Part shown: positions 51,690 to 61,380 of the stretch, piece by piece
How positions within the stretch are numbered: position 1 is the stretch's first letter
How the letters are laid out: the number at the start of each line of letters is the position of its first letter
Assembly: GCA_966250335.1 (NCBI GenBank)
Contig: CBINGZ010000001.1
Span: forward strand, 1-64,000
Length of the DNA: 64,000 bases
Direction: 5' to 3'
Source of the DNA: OLB7 sp966250335
Lineage (GTDB): Bacteria > Bacteroidota > Ignavibacteria > OLB7
Notes under the pieces: model-generated
The model's database searches: none
Seen by the model: only the letters and a program-made list of their open reading frames with translations
Told to the model about the DNA's origin: nothing
Translations under genes and position numbers: made by a program

Positions 51690-52901
51690 ATGAATCGCAA
51701 CCCTGACGGAATGACGCGTCGCGATTTTCTTCTGCGCGGACTGATGGCCGGCACGATGGTTCTTACACCTGTCGTGCCGGCCCTTCTCCATACCGGATGC
51801 GGGATCGGCAGGGAGGATACCGATACGCTCCGCCGCGCGGTCGACTGGCTCCTGTCGCGTCAGGAACCGGACGGCTCGTGGAGAAGCAGGGAGTATGCGG
51901 TACTCCGCTCCGGCCAGGCGTACACGCCGTTCGTCCTCTTCACCCTGCTCAACCTGCCGCCGCGGATCTCCGGTCCCGACCGGGAGACGGTCCGCCGCGG
52001 GCTGACGTTCATACGGAGCAGCGTCGATTCCTCGGGAAGGATAGGAGCATCGGACCCCGATATCCTTGAATATCCCAACTACTCCACCGCCTATGCCCTG
52101 CGGGTCCTGCTCCGCGCCGGCGGACCGGAGGATCGCCCCCTGATGGAACGGATGACGGCGTACCTGGCCGGAGAGCAGTTCGCCGAGAACCGGGGGTTCG
52201 ATCAGTCGTCCCCCGCCTACGGCTCCTGGGGTTTCGGGGCGCCGCGACTTCCGGAAGGGAGCCCCGGACATGTGGATCTCTCCCACACACGCGCCGTGAT
52301 CGCCGCGCTCCGCGAGGCGGAGGGTGTCGACCCGGTCGCGTTCACTCGCGCCCAGATATTCCTCCGGATGCTCCAGAAACATCCGACTGAGACGCGTCCG
52401 CAGCCGGGCGCGGAAAAGGCGACGGTCGCCCCGACCTATGACGGCGGCTTCTACTTCTCCCCGGTCGTGCTCGGCGCGAACAAGGGGATGACCGAACGGA
52501 AGGGGGACGGCGAGTTCTTCAGGAGCTACGCGTCGGCGACCTGCGACGGACTTCAGGCGCTGACGGCCGCAGGGGTCGCGCACGACGACGAGCGGGTGAC
52601 CGCCGCGCGCAACTGGCTGATGAACCACGCCCGGCTCGACATGCCGGAGGGAATCCCGGAGATCGATCCCGAGCCGTGGCATCTCGCTCTTCGACACTAT
52701 CATCTGGCGGCCAGAGGAAGCGCTTACAGAATCATCGGCGTGAAGGGACGGTGGCAGCAGGCGATGCCCGAGCTTCTGGCCGACGAGCAGCTCGAGGATG
52801 GACGGTTCGAGAATCACCACAGCATTCTGATGAAGGAGGACGACCCGGTCCTCTGCACGGCGCTGGCCGTGACGGCGCTCGGGCAGGCGCTGACGGGATA
52901 G
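51690..52901 (+). CDS. Tat-exported alpha/alpha-toroid protein
   Basis: A 403-residue protein with a Tat signal (TRRDFLLRGLMAG, and a lipobox-like HTGC later) and squalene-cyclase-type repeats (AVDWLLSRQEPDGSWRS, GLTFIRSSVDSSGRIG, AARNWLMNHARLDMPEG). It lacks the cyclase DxDD motif. It is related in fold to the upstream gene, but the two are not close sequence copies. Export by Tat means it folds with cofactor or metal before crossing the membrane. The downstream GT-C gene starts 81 bases later on the same strand. Confidence 0.78.
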   Translation: MNRNPDGMTRRDFLLRGLMAGTMVLTPVVPALLHTGCGIGREDTDTLRRAVDWLLSRQEPDGSWRSREYAVLRSGQAYTPFVLFTLLNLPPRISGPDRETVRRGLTFIRSSVDSSGRIGASDPDILEYPNYSTAYALRVLLRAGGPEDRPLMERMTAYLAGEQFAENRGFDQSSPAYGSWGFGAPRLPEGSPGHVDLSHTRAVIAALREAEGVDPVAFTRAQIFLRMLQKHPTETRPQPGAEKATVAPTYDGGFYFSPVVLGANKGMTERKGDGEFFRSYASATCDGLQALTAAGVAHDDERVTAARNWLMNHARLDMPEGIPEIDPEPWHLALRHYHLAARGSAYRIIGVKGRWQQAMPELLADEQLEDGRFENHHSILMKEDDPVLCTALAVTALGQALTG

Positions 52902-52982
52902 TAATCGCCGATCGACGCCGCATCCCGTATTTTCGGGGGCGACCGAACCCGGCGCTTCTCTTCCGTATTACCGGACGCTCCC

Positions 52983-54644
52983 ATGCCCGACTCGATCCCG
53001 TCTCGATCCGTCGATTCTCCCGTACCGGAACATCTTCCTCCGAAGAGCGCATCACCATCCGTTTCATGGCGCCACTGGAGCGTACAGATGGGGATGGCGA
53101 TCGCCATCTACCTTGCCGTCTCGATCATCGGCCTTGCGATCTATCCTCCCGTCGGGGAGGATGAGCCGTGGATCGCGTCGGCCTCGTACAAGCTGGCGAC
53201 CGAAGGGGTGTACGGCACCGATCTCTTCACCGGGTATTACGGCAGCGAGCATCATCTCTACAATCTCAATCCCCTCTATCATTATCTCCTGGCGGGAGTC
53301 TTCGGCATGGCGGGAGTCGGCGTGCCGCAGATGCGCGCGCTCCCCCTCCTCTTCGGGCTCGCCCTGCTGATCGTGACCGCTCTGACGGCACGGCAGATAC
53401 TGGGGAAGTGGTTCGTCAACCGCACCCTCTATCTGCTCCTCTTTCTACGTCTGACGGGACTCGACACCGGCTTCGGCATTCCGCTGCTCGACATCGCCCG
53501 CATCGGTCGTCCCGATATCGCCGTGCCGGTCGTGGGACTGATCGCGTTTCTTCTGTTCGAACGCTGGAGCAGGAACGATACGGGGGGATGGAGGCACATC
53601 GCTGTGGGATCTATTATCGGGGTGGCCTCACTCTTCCATCTCTACGGCGCGTTCTGGCTCCCCGCGCTTCTGGTCCTGATGCTTGTTCGTGAAGGCCCGC
53701 GTATTCTCCGTGACCGCAGGGCATATCTGATGATCGCCGGGTTCATCCTTCCGTGGGTTCCACTTGCGATCTACATCGCAACGGGATGGGACGATTTTCT
53801 GGGGCAGACACGGTTCGTGGCGGGACGGTTCGATCTGTTCGATCCGGGATTCTATCTCCACAACCTTCTTCATGAGATCGATCGGTATGCGGCCCTCAGA
53901 CTGGTGCGCCGCGACGGCGCCGTCGACCTTCTGCGGCCCGGGGCATGGATCGCCCTGATCGCAATCCCCACAGCCCTCTTCATGATGCTCCGTCGTGGAA
54001 AAATATCCCGGTACGACGGTCCCTTCTCCGTGGCGCTGGTCCTGACGGTTCAGGCGGTTCTCTTCGCGCTTCTTCTCTCCATCAAATTCTTCAACTATGC
54101 GATAGCTCTCTGGCCCCTGGCCGTTCTCTGCATTGCATGGCTCGGAGGCGTGCTGATGGGACGACGGCCCCGGGCCGTACGGATCGCCGTGCTTCTTCTG
54201 CTGGTCATGACAGGGGTGGAAGGAGGTGTGAAGATCATCCAGGTACGCAGGGCCATATCCCGTTCAACGCCGTACACCGACTACACGGATGCAGTAGCAC
54301 GATATATTCCGCCGGGGAGCAGGGTGCTGGGACTTCAGCATTACTGGCTGGGGCTGCACCGGTACGACTACCGAAGCTGGCTGCTGCCGGTCATCCGGAC
54401 CGACTCGGCCTTCACCCGCGATCCTATCCCCCTGGACCGGGCGATGGAGGAAGCCGCGCCCGACGTGATCCTCATCGACCTGCACATGCGGAAATACTTC
54501 GCCGAGGTCGCCGACCCCGCGAACCCTCGCCACGCTCACAGCCTGGAGCTGGAGCGCTACATGGATCGGCATGCCGTCGTGCTGGCAGGAGCGGTGGATG
54601 ATGCGACGTACGGAAGAGTGGAGATATATCACATCACAAGGTGA
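52983..54644 (+). CDS. GT-C family glycosyltransferase (GT39/ArnT-like)
   Basis: A 553-residue integral membrane protein with about 11-13 helices. The first periplasmic loop carries PVGEDEPWIASASYKL, the Asp-Glu pair of GT-C enzymes that use polyprenyl-phosphate sugars. The loop motif LYNLNPLYHYLLAGV also fits the family. Such enzymes add mannose, arabinose or aminoarabinose to lipids or proteins outside the membrane. The substrate is unknown. It follows the two toroid genes, which suggests that it decorates an exported product of this operon. Confidence 0.8.
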   Translation: MPDSIPSRSVDSPVPEHLPPKSASPSVSWRHWSVQMGMAIAIYLAVSIIGLAIYPPVGEDEPWIASASYKLATEGVYGTDLFTGYYGSEHHLYNLNPLYHYLLAGVFGMAGVGVPQMRALPLLFGLALLIVTALTARQILGKWFVNRTLYLLLFLRLTGLDTGFGIPLLDIARIGRPDIAVPVVGLIAFLLFERWSRNDTGGWRHIAVGSIIGVASLFHLYGAFWLPALLVLMLVREGPRILRDRRAYLMIAGFILPWVPLAIYIATGWDDFLGQTRFVAGRFDLFDPGFYLHNLLHEIDRYAALRLVRRDGAVDLLRPGAWIALIAIPTALFMMLRRGKISRYDGPFSVALVLTVQAVLFALLLSIKFFNYAIALWPLAVLCIAWLGGVLMGRRPRAVRIAVLLLLVMTGVEGGVKIIQVRRAISRSTPYTDYTDAVARYIPPGSRVLGLQHYWLGLHRYDYRSWLLPVIRTDSAFTRDPIPLDRAMEEAAPDVILIDLHMRKYFAEVADPANPRHAHSLELERYMDRHAVVLAGAVDDATYGRVEIYHITR

Positions 54645-55067
54645 CGGACTTCATTGATTGCCGGCTCGGTTGGCGGGGCTTGACGGAAGCCGCGAGGAAT
54701 GCGGTATGCTGCAGTAACGTTCCGGACCGCGTTCCGGATCTCATTCAGCTTAAGGCTCGGGATTACGCTCCGCATTATATATCGATCACGGATACGCACC
54801 CCCCCCCTTCCGCGGCTCCCGAAGGGAGCGCCCATTTGTAGAACGATGCGATGTTATTATTTCTTGAAGCGCCGAAGGTGCGTACCATTCTTCTTTTTCA
54901 CGGGAAGGAAGAATGGTACGCACCTTCGGCGCTGGAGATCTTTTTGGGATTGTCGCTGCTACAAAGGGTTCGCCCCTTCGGGGCTACAGATTGCCGGGTA
55001 GGTTCTGATCGGTTGCGGTCTTGAGACCTCCATCTTTTCCGGAGCGAGAGCATGACTACATGATACA
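54645..55067. other. Intergenic region with palindromic repeat
   Basis: 420 bases between convergent genes (GT-C and queC) with no credible frame. The copy B repeat, listed separately, fills most of its right half. Confidence 0.5.
54824..54993. repeat. Palindromic repeat element, copy B
   Basis: The left arm (GCTCCCGAAGGGAGCGCCC, TTTGTAGAACGATGCG, then GAAGCGCCGAAGGTGCG and TACCATTCTTC) mirrors the right arm (reverse complement: GTAGCCCCGAAGGGGCGAACC, TTTGTAGCAGCGAC, AGCGCCGAAGGTGCG, TACCATTCTTC). The inner arms are exact complements. The order and several modules match copy A. Confidence 0.75.
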
Positions 55068-55766
55068 TTAACCCGCATACGGCAGCGGGTCCACAGCGCC
55101 GGCGCGCTCGAATCCGCGCAGGCGGAGGACGCAACTGTCGCACTCGCCGCAGGCGGCCGTCTCGTTCCTGTAGCAGGACCAGGTAAGAGCGAAGGGGGCA
55201 TCGTACCGCAGGCCGGTCTCCACGATCTCCCCCTTCGACATGGTGATCACCGGCGTCACGATCCTGATACGTGTCGTCGGCCGTGTCCCCAGATCGATCG
55301 CCCGTTCGAACGCCTCGTAGAAGACCTGACGGCAGTCGGGATAACCGCTGGAATCCTCCTCCACGGCGCCGATGGCGATCGCCCCGGCGCCGATCACCTC
55401 CGCCCAGCTCGTCGCCACCGAAAGCATGTTGGCATTGCGGAACGGGACGTAGCTGGAGGGAATCTCCCCGCTCTCCAGACTCGCCGGAGAGACCTCGATC
55501 ATGGTATCGGTCAGGCTGGAACCGCCGATCATCCCCAGGTGACGCAGATCGACGATCAGGCGCCGTTCCGCACCGAAGTGGTCGGCCAGGGCATGGAAGC
55601 ACTCCAGTTCCTTCCGCTCGGTCCGCTGGCCGTAGTTCGTATGAAGGAAATTCAACTCGTACCCCTGATCGCGCATGATCGCGGCCGTGACGCAACTGTC
55701 CATGCCGCCGCTGACGAGCACGACTGCTCTGCGCGGATCGCTGGGAGGATTCAAGAGGGAACTCAC
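55068..55766 (-). CDS. queC: 7-cyano-7-deazaguanine synthase
   Basis: A 232-residue enzyme that converts 7-carboxy-7-deazaguanine to preQ0 with ATP and ammonia in the queuosine pathway. It has the P-loop SGGMDS at residues 19-24, TNYGQRTERKEL, and near the C-terminus the four zinc cysteines (CYRNETAACGECDSC). The start codon is GTG. No other queuosine gene or preQ1 riboswitch is visible nearby. Leftward, convergent with the GT-C gene and about 200 bases left of the decayed gene remnant. Confidence 0.95.
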   Translation of the reverse strand: MSSLLNPPSDPRRAVVLVSGGMDSCVTAAIMRDQGYELNFLHTNYGQRTERKELECFHALADHFGAERRLIVDLRHLGMIGGSSLTDTMIEVSPASLESGEIPSSYVPFRNANMLSVATSWAEVIGAGAIAIGAVEEDSSGYPDCRQVFYEAFERAIDLGTRPTTRIRIVTPVITMSKGEIVETGLRYDAPFALTWSCYRNETAACGECDSCVLRLRGFERAGAVDPLPYAG

Positions 55767-55973
55767 GAAAGGTTTTCCTGCCTCTGTTGATGAAAAGGGA
55801 ACGGGCGCCCCGGGCGCATAACGCCCCTCAATCTACTGACGAGACCCCATTTCCCTCGACGGTTTTCTTCCATATCTGAAAGCCTTTCTTCCCCCCTCGA
55901 ACGTCGTTCGGCTTCAGGCATCCTCCTCACCGGCCGGCATAGGGCCTGTGTCGACAGACCTCGTCGTCTCCCG

Positions 55974-56078
55974 GCCGACGACGACCTCTTCGTCGCCGGG
56001 AACGCGGCGATCGACGGAGAGATGACGCTCGGCAGGTTCGAGCGATACGACGGGTCGGTCTGGATGGCTCTGCACTGA
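55974..56078 (+). pseudogene. 3' remnant of a propeller-repeat gene
   Basis: A frame ending in TGA reads ADDDLFVAGNAAIDG, then GRFERYDGSVWMALH. This matches the common repeat form LYVGGxFTxxGG...IARWDGSxWSALG of exported bacterial propeller proteins. Upstream the frame loses similarity and no start or ribosome site is near, so only the end of a gene remains. A perfect terminator stands 30 bases past the stop, as expected for a real gene end. Confidence 0.5.
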
Positions 56079-56107
56079 TAGAATGCCATATCGAATTCGG
56101 ATAATAC

Positions 56108-56133
56108 GGCGGGAGGTCACTCGACCTCCCGCC
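56108..56133 (+). terminator. Terminator of the lost gene
   Basis: A perfect 11-bp stem GGCGGGAGGTC/GACCTCCCGCC with the loop ACTC, then CTCCGTTTC. It lies between divergent genes, where no terminator would be needed except for the remnant just upstream. Confidence 0.7.
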
Positions 56134-56264
56134 CTCCGTTTCGGCATGTCGCCTCCGATCGACAACTCCCGATTCATCCCCTGTCAGGTTTTCTCTCCGC
56201 GGCTTGTCAATGGGCTACTCGAACGGGAAACGGAACCCACGTTGTTTTTTACTCCACAAGATTC

Positions 56265-58646
56265 ATGAACGCATCACGAAACGAGAAGAGGCTCCGCACG
56301 GCCCTGATAATGATCGCGACAGCGGTTCTGGCATCGGGCCGGCAGGCAGCGGCACAGCAGGAAGGAGAGGCCGGAGAGGGCCTGACGCAGACGGTGAAGG
56401 GAACGATCGTCAACGTTCAGACGCGACAGCCGATCGCCGGAGTGAGCGTCGCGGTCGTCGGAACGAAGCTGGGGGCAATATCCAAAGCGGATGGAACATA
56501 TCGGATAGCGAATGTGACGGTGGGGAGACATACGCTCCGCCTGACCTCGGTGGGCTACGAGCCGGCAACCGCGGAGATCGTGGTGACCTCCGGACGGCAG
56601 GCGGTGATGGACTTCGAACTTCAGGAACGGGCGATTCAGGGGAAGGAGGTGGTCGTATCGGGAGGCGATCCGTTGAAGGTGCTGAACGAAATGGCGCTTG
56701 TCAGCGCCGACGCGTTCTCCGTCGACGACGTAACGCGATATGCAGGAAGCATGGGCGATCCGGCCCGCATGGCGCAGAACTTCGCGGGAGTGCTCGGCAA
56801 CGATATCTTCCGGAACGATATCATCATCCGCGGCGGCTCCCCAACCGAACTCCAGTGGCGTCTGGACGGCATCGACGTCCCCAACCCCAATCATTTCGCC
56901 ACCCAGGGAGCGTCCGGCGGGCCGGTCAACGCCATCAACGCGAACATGCTGGCGAACAGCGATTTCCTCACCGGAGCGTTCCCGGCAGAGTTCGGCGGCA
57001 GACTCTCGGGGGTCTTCGATCTCCGCACCAGACGGGGAAACGCCGAGAAGTACGAGTTCGTGGCGCAGATGGGATTCAACGGCTTCGAAGGGACGGTGGA
57101 AGGCCCCATACCGGGGCTTGAAGGGGGATCGTTCATCGCCGGCTACCGCAGATCGACGCTGCAGGTGCTGGGCACGCTCGGCATCGATATCGGCATCGAC
57201 GCCGTCCCGCGCTACCAGGACGCGATGGTCAAGCTCGATCTCCCCGTCACCACCAGCGACAACATCACGGTGACGGCGCTGGGAGGTCTCAGCGATATCG
57301 ACGTCCACGCGAGCGCTCTCGATTCGGTCTTCACCGGAGATGTGGACCTGACCAACGGCACCGACCTGGGAGTGCTCGGCGTGACCTGGCAACGTCTCTT
57401 CTCTGAGAAGATGGTGGGGAAGCTGACGCTCAGCACCGTCCAGAGCCGTTTTCACGTCACGATAGATTCACTCACCACCGACGGCCTGAACAACGTGACG
57501 TCGACCGACCCCTGGTCGAAATCGAGGAACACGGAGGACTACATCGGTGCTCGATACGTTCTCTCGTACGCACCCGATCCCTCGAACTTCTTCACCTCCG
57601 GGCTGGAGGGGCGTCTGCTCGGCTACAACCTGAACCAGGAGCGCTATACGGTGCGGACGGAGACGGCGCCGCCGGTAATCCTCGACTCCGGCAGCACGGA
57701 GCATCTCTTCGGGTTCGTGAACTGGAACTGGCGGCCGACCGAGCGGATCACCCTCAACACGGGAGTTCACGTCCAGCACCTTGGAGTGAGCGGCAGGACG
57801 TCGGTGGAGCCCCGTATCTCCGCCTCCTACGCTCTCACCCCGACGCAGGCGATCAGCGCCGGATTCGGCGTCCACCGCCAGGCGCAGCCGCTGCTGGTCT
57901 ACTTCAAGACGCCGGAGAACCGCACACTCGATTTCACCCGCGCGGATCATTATATCGTGGGATATACCAATCGTCCCGCCCCCGACTGGCAGTGGAAGGT
58001 CGAGGCGTACTACAAGGATATCTCCGGCGCTCCGGTGGAACGCGACTCGGCCACAAGCTACTCGCTGCTGAACTCCGGAGCGGGATTCGGATCGGTCGGC
58101 GCGGCGGGAAATCTCGTCAACATGGGAACGGGAAGGAACTACGGCGCCGAACTGACGGTGACGAAACACTTCACCGACGGCTACTACCTCACCCTCACCG
58201 GATCGTACGTCCGCCAGGAGTACAGAGGATCGGACGGCATCCTGCAGAACGGCGCGTTCGACAACCGGTATATCGCGAACGCACTGGCAGGCTACGAGTG
58301 GAACGTGAGCCCCGGCTTCACCATCGAGTTCAGCGGCAAGTACACGATCTCCGGCGGGGCTCCCTACACGCCGATCGACATGGAGAAGTCACGACTCTAC
58401 AGCGCCACCTACAACGACATCGGCAGGCGCTACACCGAGCGGAATCCGAACTACTCGCGCCTCGATATTCAGACCGACTTCCGGAACAACTTCGGCACCT
58501 GGTCGCTGATCGGATACGTCTCCGTGCAGAATGTCCTCAACAGCAGGAACGTCGACGAGCGGGTCTACAATCCGCGCTACGACCGGGTGGATACCATCAA
58601 CCAGGTAGGGGTGTTTCCGGTGGGAGGAATACGGTTCGAGTTCTAG
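56265..58646 (+). CDS. TonB-dependent receptor
   Basis: A 793-residue outer-membrane receptor. Signal peptide about residues 1-30; then a carboxypeptidase-like regulatory domain (VKGTIVNVQTRQPIAGVSVA through VDGTYRI-like, about 43-125); a plug domain (NDIIIRGGSPTELQWRLDGI, GAFPAEFGGRLSGVFDL); and a beta barrel of about 22 strands to the aromatic C-terminus GGIRFEF. It imports a ligand using TonB energy; the ligand is unknown. No matching SusD gene is adjacent, which favours an iron- or cofactor-type or stand-alone receptor. It converges on the T9SS cargo gene. Confidence 0.92.
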   Translation: MNASRNEKRLRTALIMIATAVLASGRQAAAQQEGEAGEGLTQTVKGTIVNVQTRQPIAGVSVAVVGTKLGAISKADGTYRIANVTVGRHTLRLTSVGYEPATAEIVVTSGRQAVMDFELQERAIQGKEVVVSGGDPLKVLNEMALVSADAFSVDDVTRYAGSMGDPARMAQNFAGVLGNDIFRNDIIIRGGSPTELQWRLDGIDVPNPNHFATQGASGGPVNAINANMLANSDFLTGAFPAEFGGRLSGVFDLRTRRGNAEKYEFVAQMGFNGFEGTVEGPIPGLEGGSFIAGYRRSTLQVLGTLGIDIGIDAVPRYQDAMVKLDLPVTTSDNITVTALGGLSDIDVHASALDSVFTGDVDLTNGTDLGVLGVTWQRLFSEKMVGKLTLSTVQSRFHVTIDSLTTDGLNNVTSTDPWSKSRNTEDYIGARYVLSYAPDPSNFFTSGLEGRLLGYNLNQERYTVRTETAPPVILDSGSTEHLFGFVNWNWRPTERITLNTGVHVQHLGVSGRTSVEPRISASYALTPTQAISAGFGVHRQAQPLLVYFKTPENRTLDFTRADHYIVGYTNRPAPDWQWKVEAYYKDISGAPVERDSATSYSLLNSGAGFGSVGAAGNLVNMGTGRNYGAELTVTKHFTDGYYLTLTGSYVRQEYRGSDGILQNGAFDNRYIANALAGYEWNVSPGFTIEFSGKYTISGGAPYTPIDMEKSRLYSATYNDIGRRYTERNPNYSRLDIQTDFRNNFGTWSLIGYVSVQNVLNSRNVDERVYNPRYDRVDTINQVGVFPVGGIRFEF

Positions 58647-58698
58647 AAGAATCGCAGACGGATACGGAGGCCGCATACGCTTCCGTCCGCGACGTCGT

Positions 58699-58729
58699 GA
58701 TGCTCCGCCGACCCGATCGGCGGAGCATC
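58699..58729. terminator. Bidirectional terminator hairpin
   Basis: A 12-bp perfect stem GATGCTCCGCCG/CGGCGGAGCATC around a short loop, 50 bases from the stop codons of the converging receptor and T9SS cargo genes. Confidence 0.75.
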
Positions 58730-58746
58730 GCCGTTTCATGCGGAGA

Positions 58747-61293
58747 TCACTTCACAAGCGTCATGCTTCCGGTCCGGGACCATGTTCCGCTTGTCAGTCG
58801 ATAATAGTACACGCCGGATGCCTGATCCGCCGCATCCCACGTCACGATATACTTTCCGGCTTCCATCATCTCATCCACCAGTAGTGCTGTAAGTCTCCCT
58901 CCCGCGTCTCGGATCTCCAGCTTCGTCGCCCCGTCAAGCCCCAGCGAAAACTCCAGCTCCGTCGTCGGGTTGAACGGGTTCGGTCGGTTCGGCTCAAGTG
59001 CATACCCTTCGGCATTCCCCTCGATCAGTCGCAGGCTCAGGCCGCAGATCGAGTCGATTCGGATCAGGCCGGGAGACGAGTGCACCGCGAGACATTCATT
59101 TCCCGGCAGCTCTACCTCCAGGCCGAGCTCCGATGAATCGGCATTGCCGATATATCCCCTCAGATGCAGGTACAGCAGGATGCCGTCCCCCTTCAGCGTT
59201 CTGCCGGAAGGGGCCGTGAAACGGGCCGACAATCTCCCCTGGATGCTGTCGATAATCCGCTCATCGATATTCCATCCCTCCAGAAGTGAAGATCGCAGAT
59301 CGATATCATCGACACGAACGACACGCGGGTCGAACGTCACCGAGATCCGGATCTTATCCGCCGATGCCTGATCGACCGGGTCGAGCAGGCGCACGGGGAC
59401 CGTCACCGCCGAGGCGGGGATGACCTTGCCTCCGCGATCCACGGCCGCCCGCACGATGATATCTCCCCTGCCGACGATCACATCCACACTGTCGGTTGCG
59501 ATACAGCCATCCTTGTCGATCGCCGTCAGGATATATCGGGTTGCCGCCGAAGGTCGCGCCTGCGTTGTGGGGCAGGTGGGACAGTCGAGCCCTTCGGACG
59601 GACTCCAGCTCACCGACTCGACATCCGCAACTCCCCGCAGCAGCGCGATCCCGCCGGTGCAGATGATCGTATCACGCCCTGCATCGACCGTCGGCGCCCG
59701 TCCGACCACGACCAGTACCGAATCTTCTCCCACGCAGCCGCGGGGATCGCGGCCGACGACATGGTAGAGGGTCGTCACAGGAGGCGATGCCAGCGGATCG
59801 GGGCAGTCGGCGCAGCTCAGATCGGCGTACGGCTTCCAGGAATACCGGACGCCGCCCGAGGCGACAAGACGCGCCGAGGCTCCCAGGCAGAGCGTATCGA
59901 CCGGAGCGATGGCGGCCACCGGCTTCGGCTTTACCGTCACCGTCACGTAGGTCGTGTCCGGCTCACCGAGGCAGCTTCCCCCGACCGTGCGGACCATATA
60001 GGTCGTGGTCGTGTCGGGTGAAGCAAAGGGTCCGGAGCAGTTCGTGCAGCTCAATCCGTCGGGAGGACTCCAGAAGCAGTTGAGGGAGGTCGATGCCGTA
60101 AGCCGGACCGCGTCACCCGCGCAGATAGTCGTATCACGATCGACCTTCAGATCCGGTTCCGGGTCGGCGGGCGCCGAGAGCGTCACCACGGGATGAGGCA
60201 GGCCCAGATCCGCGTAGGTGATCCAGCCCGGTTCCGACGCCGAATATCCGGAACGGGTATATCCGCAGGCGGTTCCCCTGGCGTTCGGCTGCATTATCAC
60301 ATCGAGCAACGAGTTTCGTGCCGCGACATAGATACGACCGTCCGGGCCGTTCTGTATTCCGAAGACCGTCTCGTTTCTGGTAAGGAGTACCACTCTGGAG
60401 GCGAGGATCTGCGCGGGCTGGTTGCTGGAGAGATCGAACTGAATCACCCCGCTGACGGAAGTGGCATAGAGCTTCGAATTATCGGGGGAAAAACAGGCGC
60501 CGTAATAGAGATCGTCGGTCGCCAGGGTAAGGGGATTGGAGATCTGTCCGGTGGCCGGATCGAAGTCGTAGAGCTGCAGCGGATCGGTGGTTTCACGGCC
60601 GGCCATCGCCAGCCTGCGTCCGTCCGGCGAGGCCTGGAGATAGCCGACCACCGCCAGGGAGTCGGAGAGCACCGGACCGGCCGAGGAGAGTACCGGTTGA
60701 AGCGAGAGCCCGGCCGACGTCAACCGATAGGTATGGAACTTGTCGGTATCGGATTTGCGGGTGATGATCCACACATCGGCTCCGTTGCATGCGGAGACGG
60801 CGGTAAGCTTTTCGGTCCCCGGGGCGAGCAGCTCCGCGTTCTTGGTGACGACATCGCCGCGCCCGCTATCCTTCCGCATGTCGACGATCGAATATCGGTA
60901 ACCCTCGGTGCGGAATCTCCCCCCTTCATATTGCGCGGCCGTGAAGATGTAGTAGATCTCCGGATGACCCGGCTGCGGCACGATAACGGCCGACTGTGTG
61001 GAGGAGACTCCACCGAACAGTGCAATCCCCCCCGGCATGGGGCGATGGATACGGTTCCAGACGGTGACGCCGTCGGTATAGAAGAGAAGAGCGCCGGTCG
61101 TCGCGTCGGAGACGGCGGCGCATCCTTCCCGTGTGTTTATCACACCGTCGCCGAGGGGGGTCGGCGGCGAGGTATTGAAATCTATTCCGGCCTTGTAGCC
61201 GAAGTACCAGATGTTGTTCTGCTTCTGCGCCTCTACGGCATGGGGAAGGATCAGCAGCATCAGAGAAAGTATCGGGACGATATACGATCTCAT
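58747..61293 (-). CDS. T9SS cargo with propeller and PKD-like domains
   Basis: An 848-residue secreted protein. Signal peptide (residues 1-22, ending AVEAQ); residues about 25-370 are a propeller of the QNNIWYFGYKAGIDFNTSPP type common in Ignavibacteria; residues about 390-620 hold three Cys-paired repeats of the form GLSCTNCSGP ... TYMV, TICAGDAVRL and the like (PKD/HYR-like); then a cohesin-like segment (VRVDDIDLRSSLLEGWNI); and a T9SS sorting domain PNRPNPFNPTTELEF ending in SMTLVK. The ATG 9 bases inside the open frame is used because AGGAGG lies 8 bases upstream of it. A deleted copy of the same gene lies to its left on the same strand (upstream). Confidence 0.8.
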   Translation of the reverse strand: MRSYIVPILSLMLLILPHAVEAQKQNNIWYFGYKAGIDFNTSPPTPLGDGVINTREGCAAVSDATTGALLFYTDGVTVWNRIHRPMPGGIALFGGVSSTQSAVIVPQPGHPEIYYIFTAAQYEGGRFRTEGYRYSIVDMRKDSGRGDVVTKNAELLAPGTEKLTAVSACNGADVWIITRKSDTDKFHTYRLTSAGLSLQPVLSSAGPVLSDSLAVVGYLQASPDGRRLAMAGRETTDPLQLYDFDPATGQISNPLTLATDDLYYGACFSPDNSKLYATSVSGVIQFDLSSNQPAQILASRVVLLTRNETVFGIQNGPDGRIYVAARNSLLDVIMQPNARGTACGYTRSGYSASEPGWITYADLGLPHPVVTLSAPADPEPDLKVDRDTTICAGDAVRLTASTSLNCFWSPPDGLSCTNCSGPFASPDTTTTYMVRTVGGSCLGEPDTTYVTVTVKPKPVAAIAPVDTLCLGASARLVASGGVRYSWKPYADLSCADCPDPLASPPVTTLYHVVGRDPRGCVGEDSVLVVVGRAPTVDAGRDTIICTGGIALLRGVADVESVSWSPSEGLDCPTCPTTQARPSAATRYILTAIDKDGCIATDSVDVIVGRGDIIVRAAVDRGGKVIPASAVTVPVRLLDPVDQASADKIRISVTFDPRVVRVDDIDLRSSLLEGWNIDERIIDSIQGRLSARFTAPSGRTLKGDGILLYLHLRGYIGNADSSELGLEVELPGNECLAVHSSPGLIRIDSICGLSLRLIEGNAEGYALEPNRPNPFNPTTELEFSLGLDGATKLEIRDAGGRLTALLVDEMMEAGKYIVTWDAADQASGVYYYRLTSGTWSRTGSMTLVK

Positions 61294-61380
61294 GGGGGGC
61301 ACCTCCTCGGTATATCATAGAAAGATACTGCTCGTCGCATTCTTTTCCGCGGAACGGTTCCGCGTTGTTTCATCCGTTAG

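Larger units (their letters stand above)
55767..56264. other. Intergenic region with gene remnant
   Basis: 500 bases between divergent queC and the TonB-receptor gene. It contains a decayed fragment of a propeller-repeat gene and a perfect terminator hairpin, both listed separately; the rest shows no recognisable signal. The TonB-receptor promoter is probably in the last 100 bases. Confidence 0.5.

Noticed and set aside
50304..52901. The toroid pair as active squalene or hopene cyclases
   Set aside because: Neither has the DxDD catalytic motif; only the QW-like repeat pattern is visible, and both are exported.
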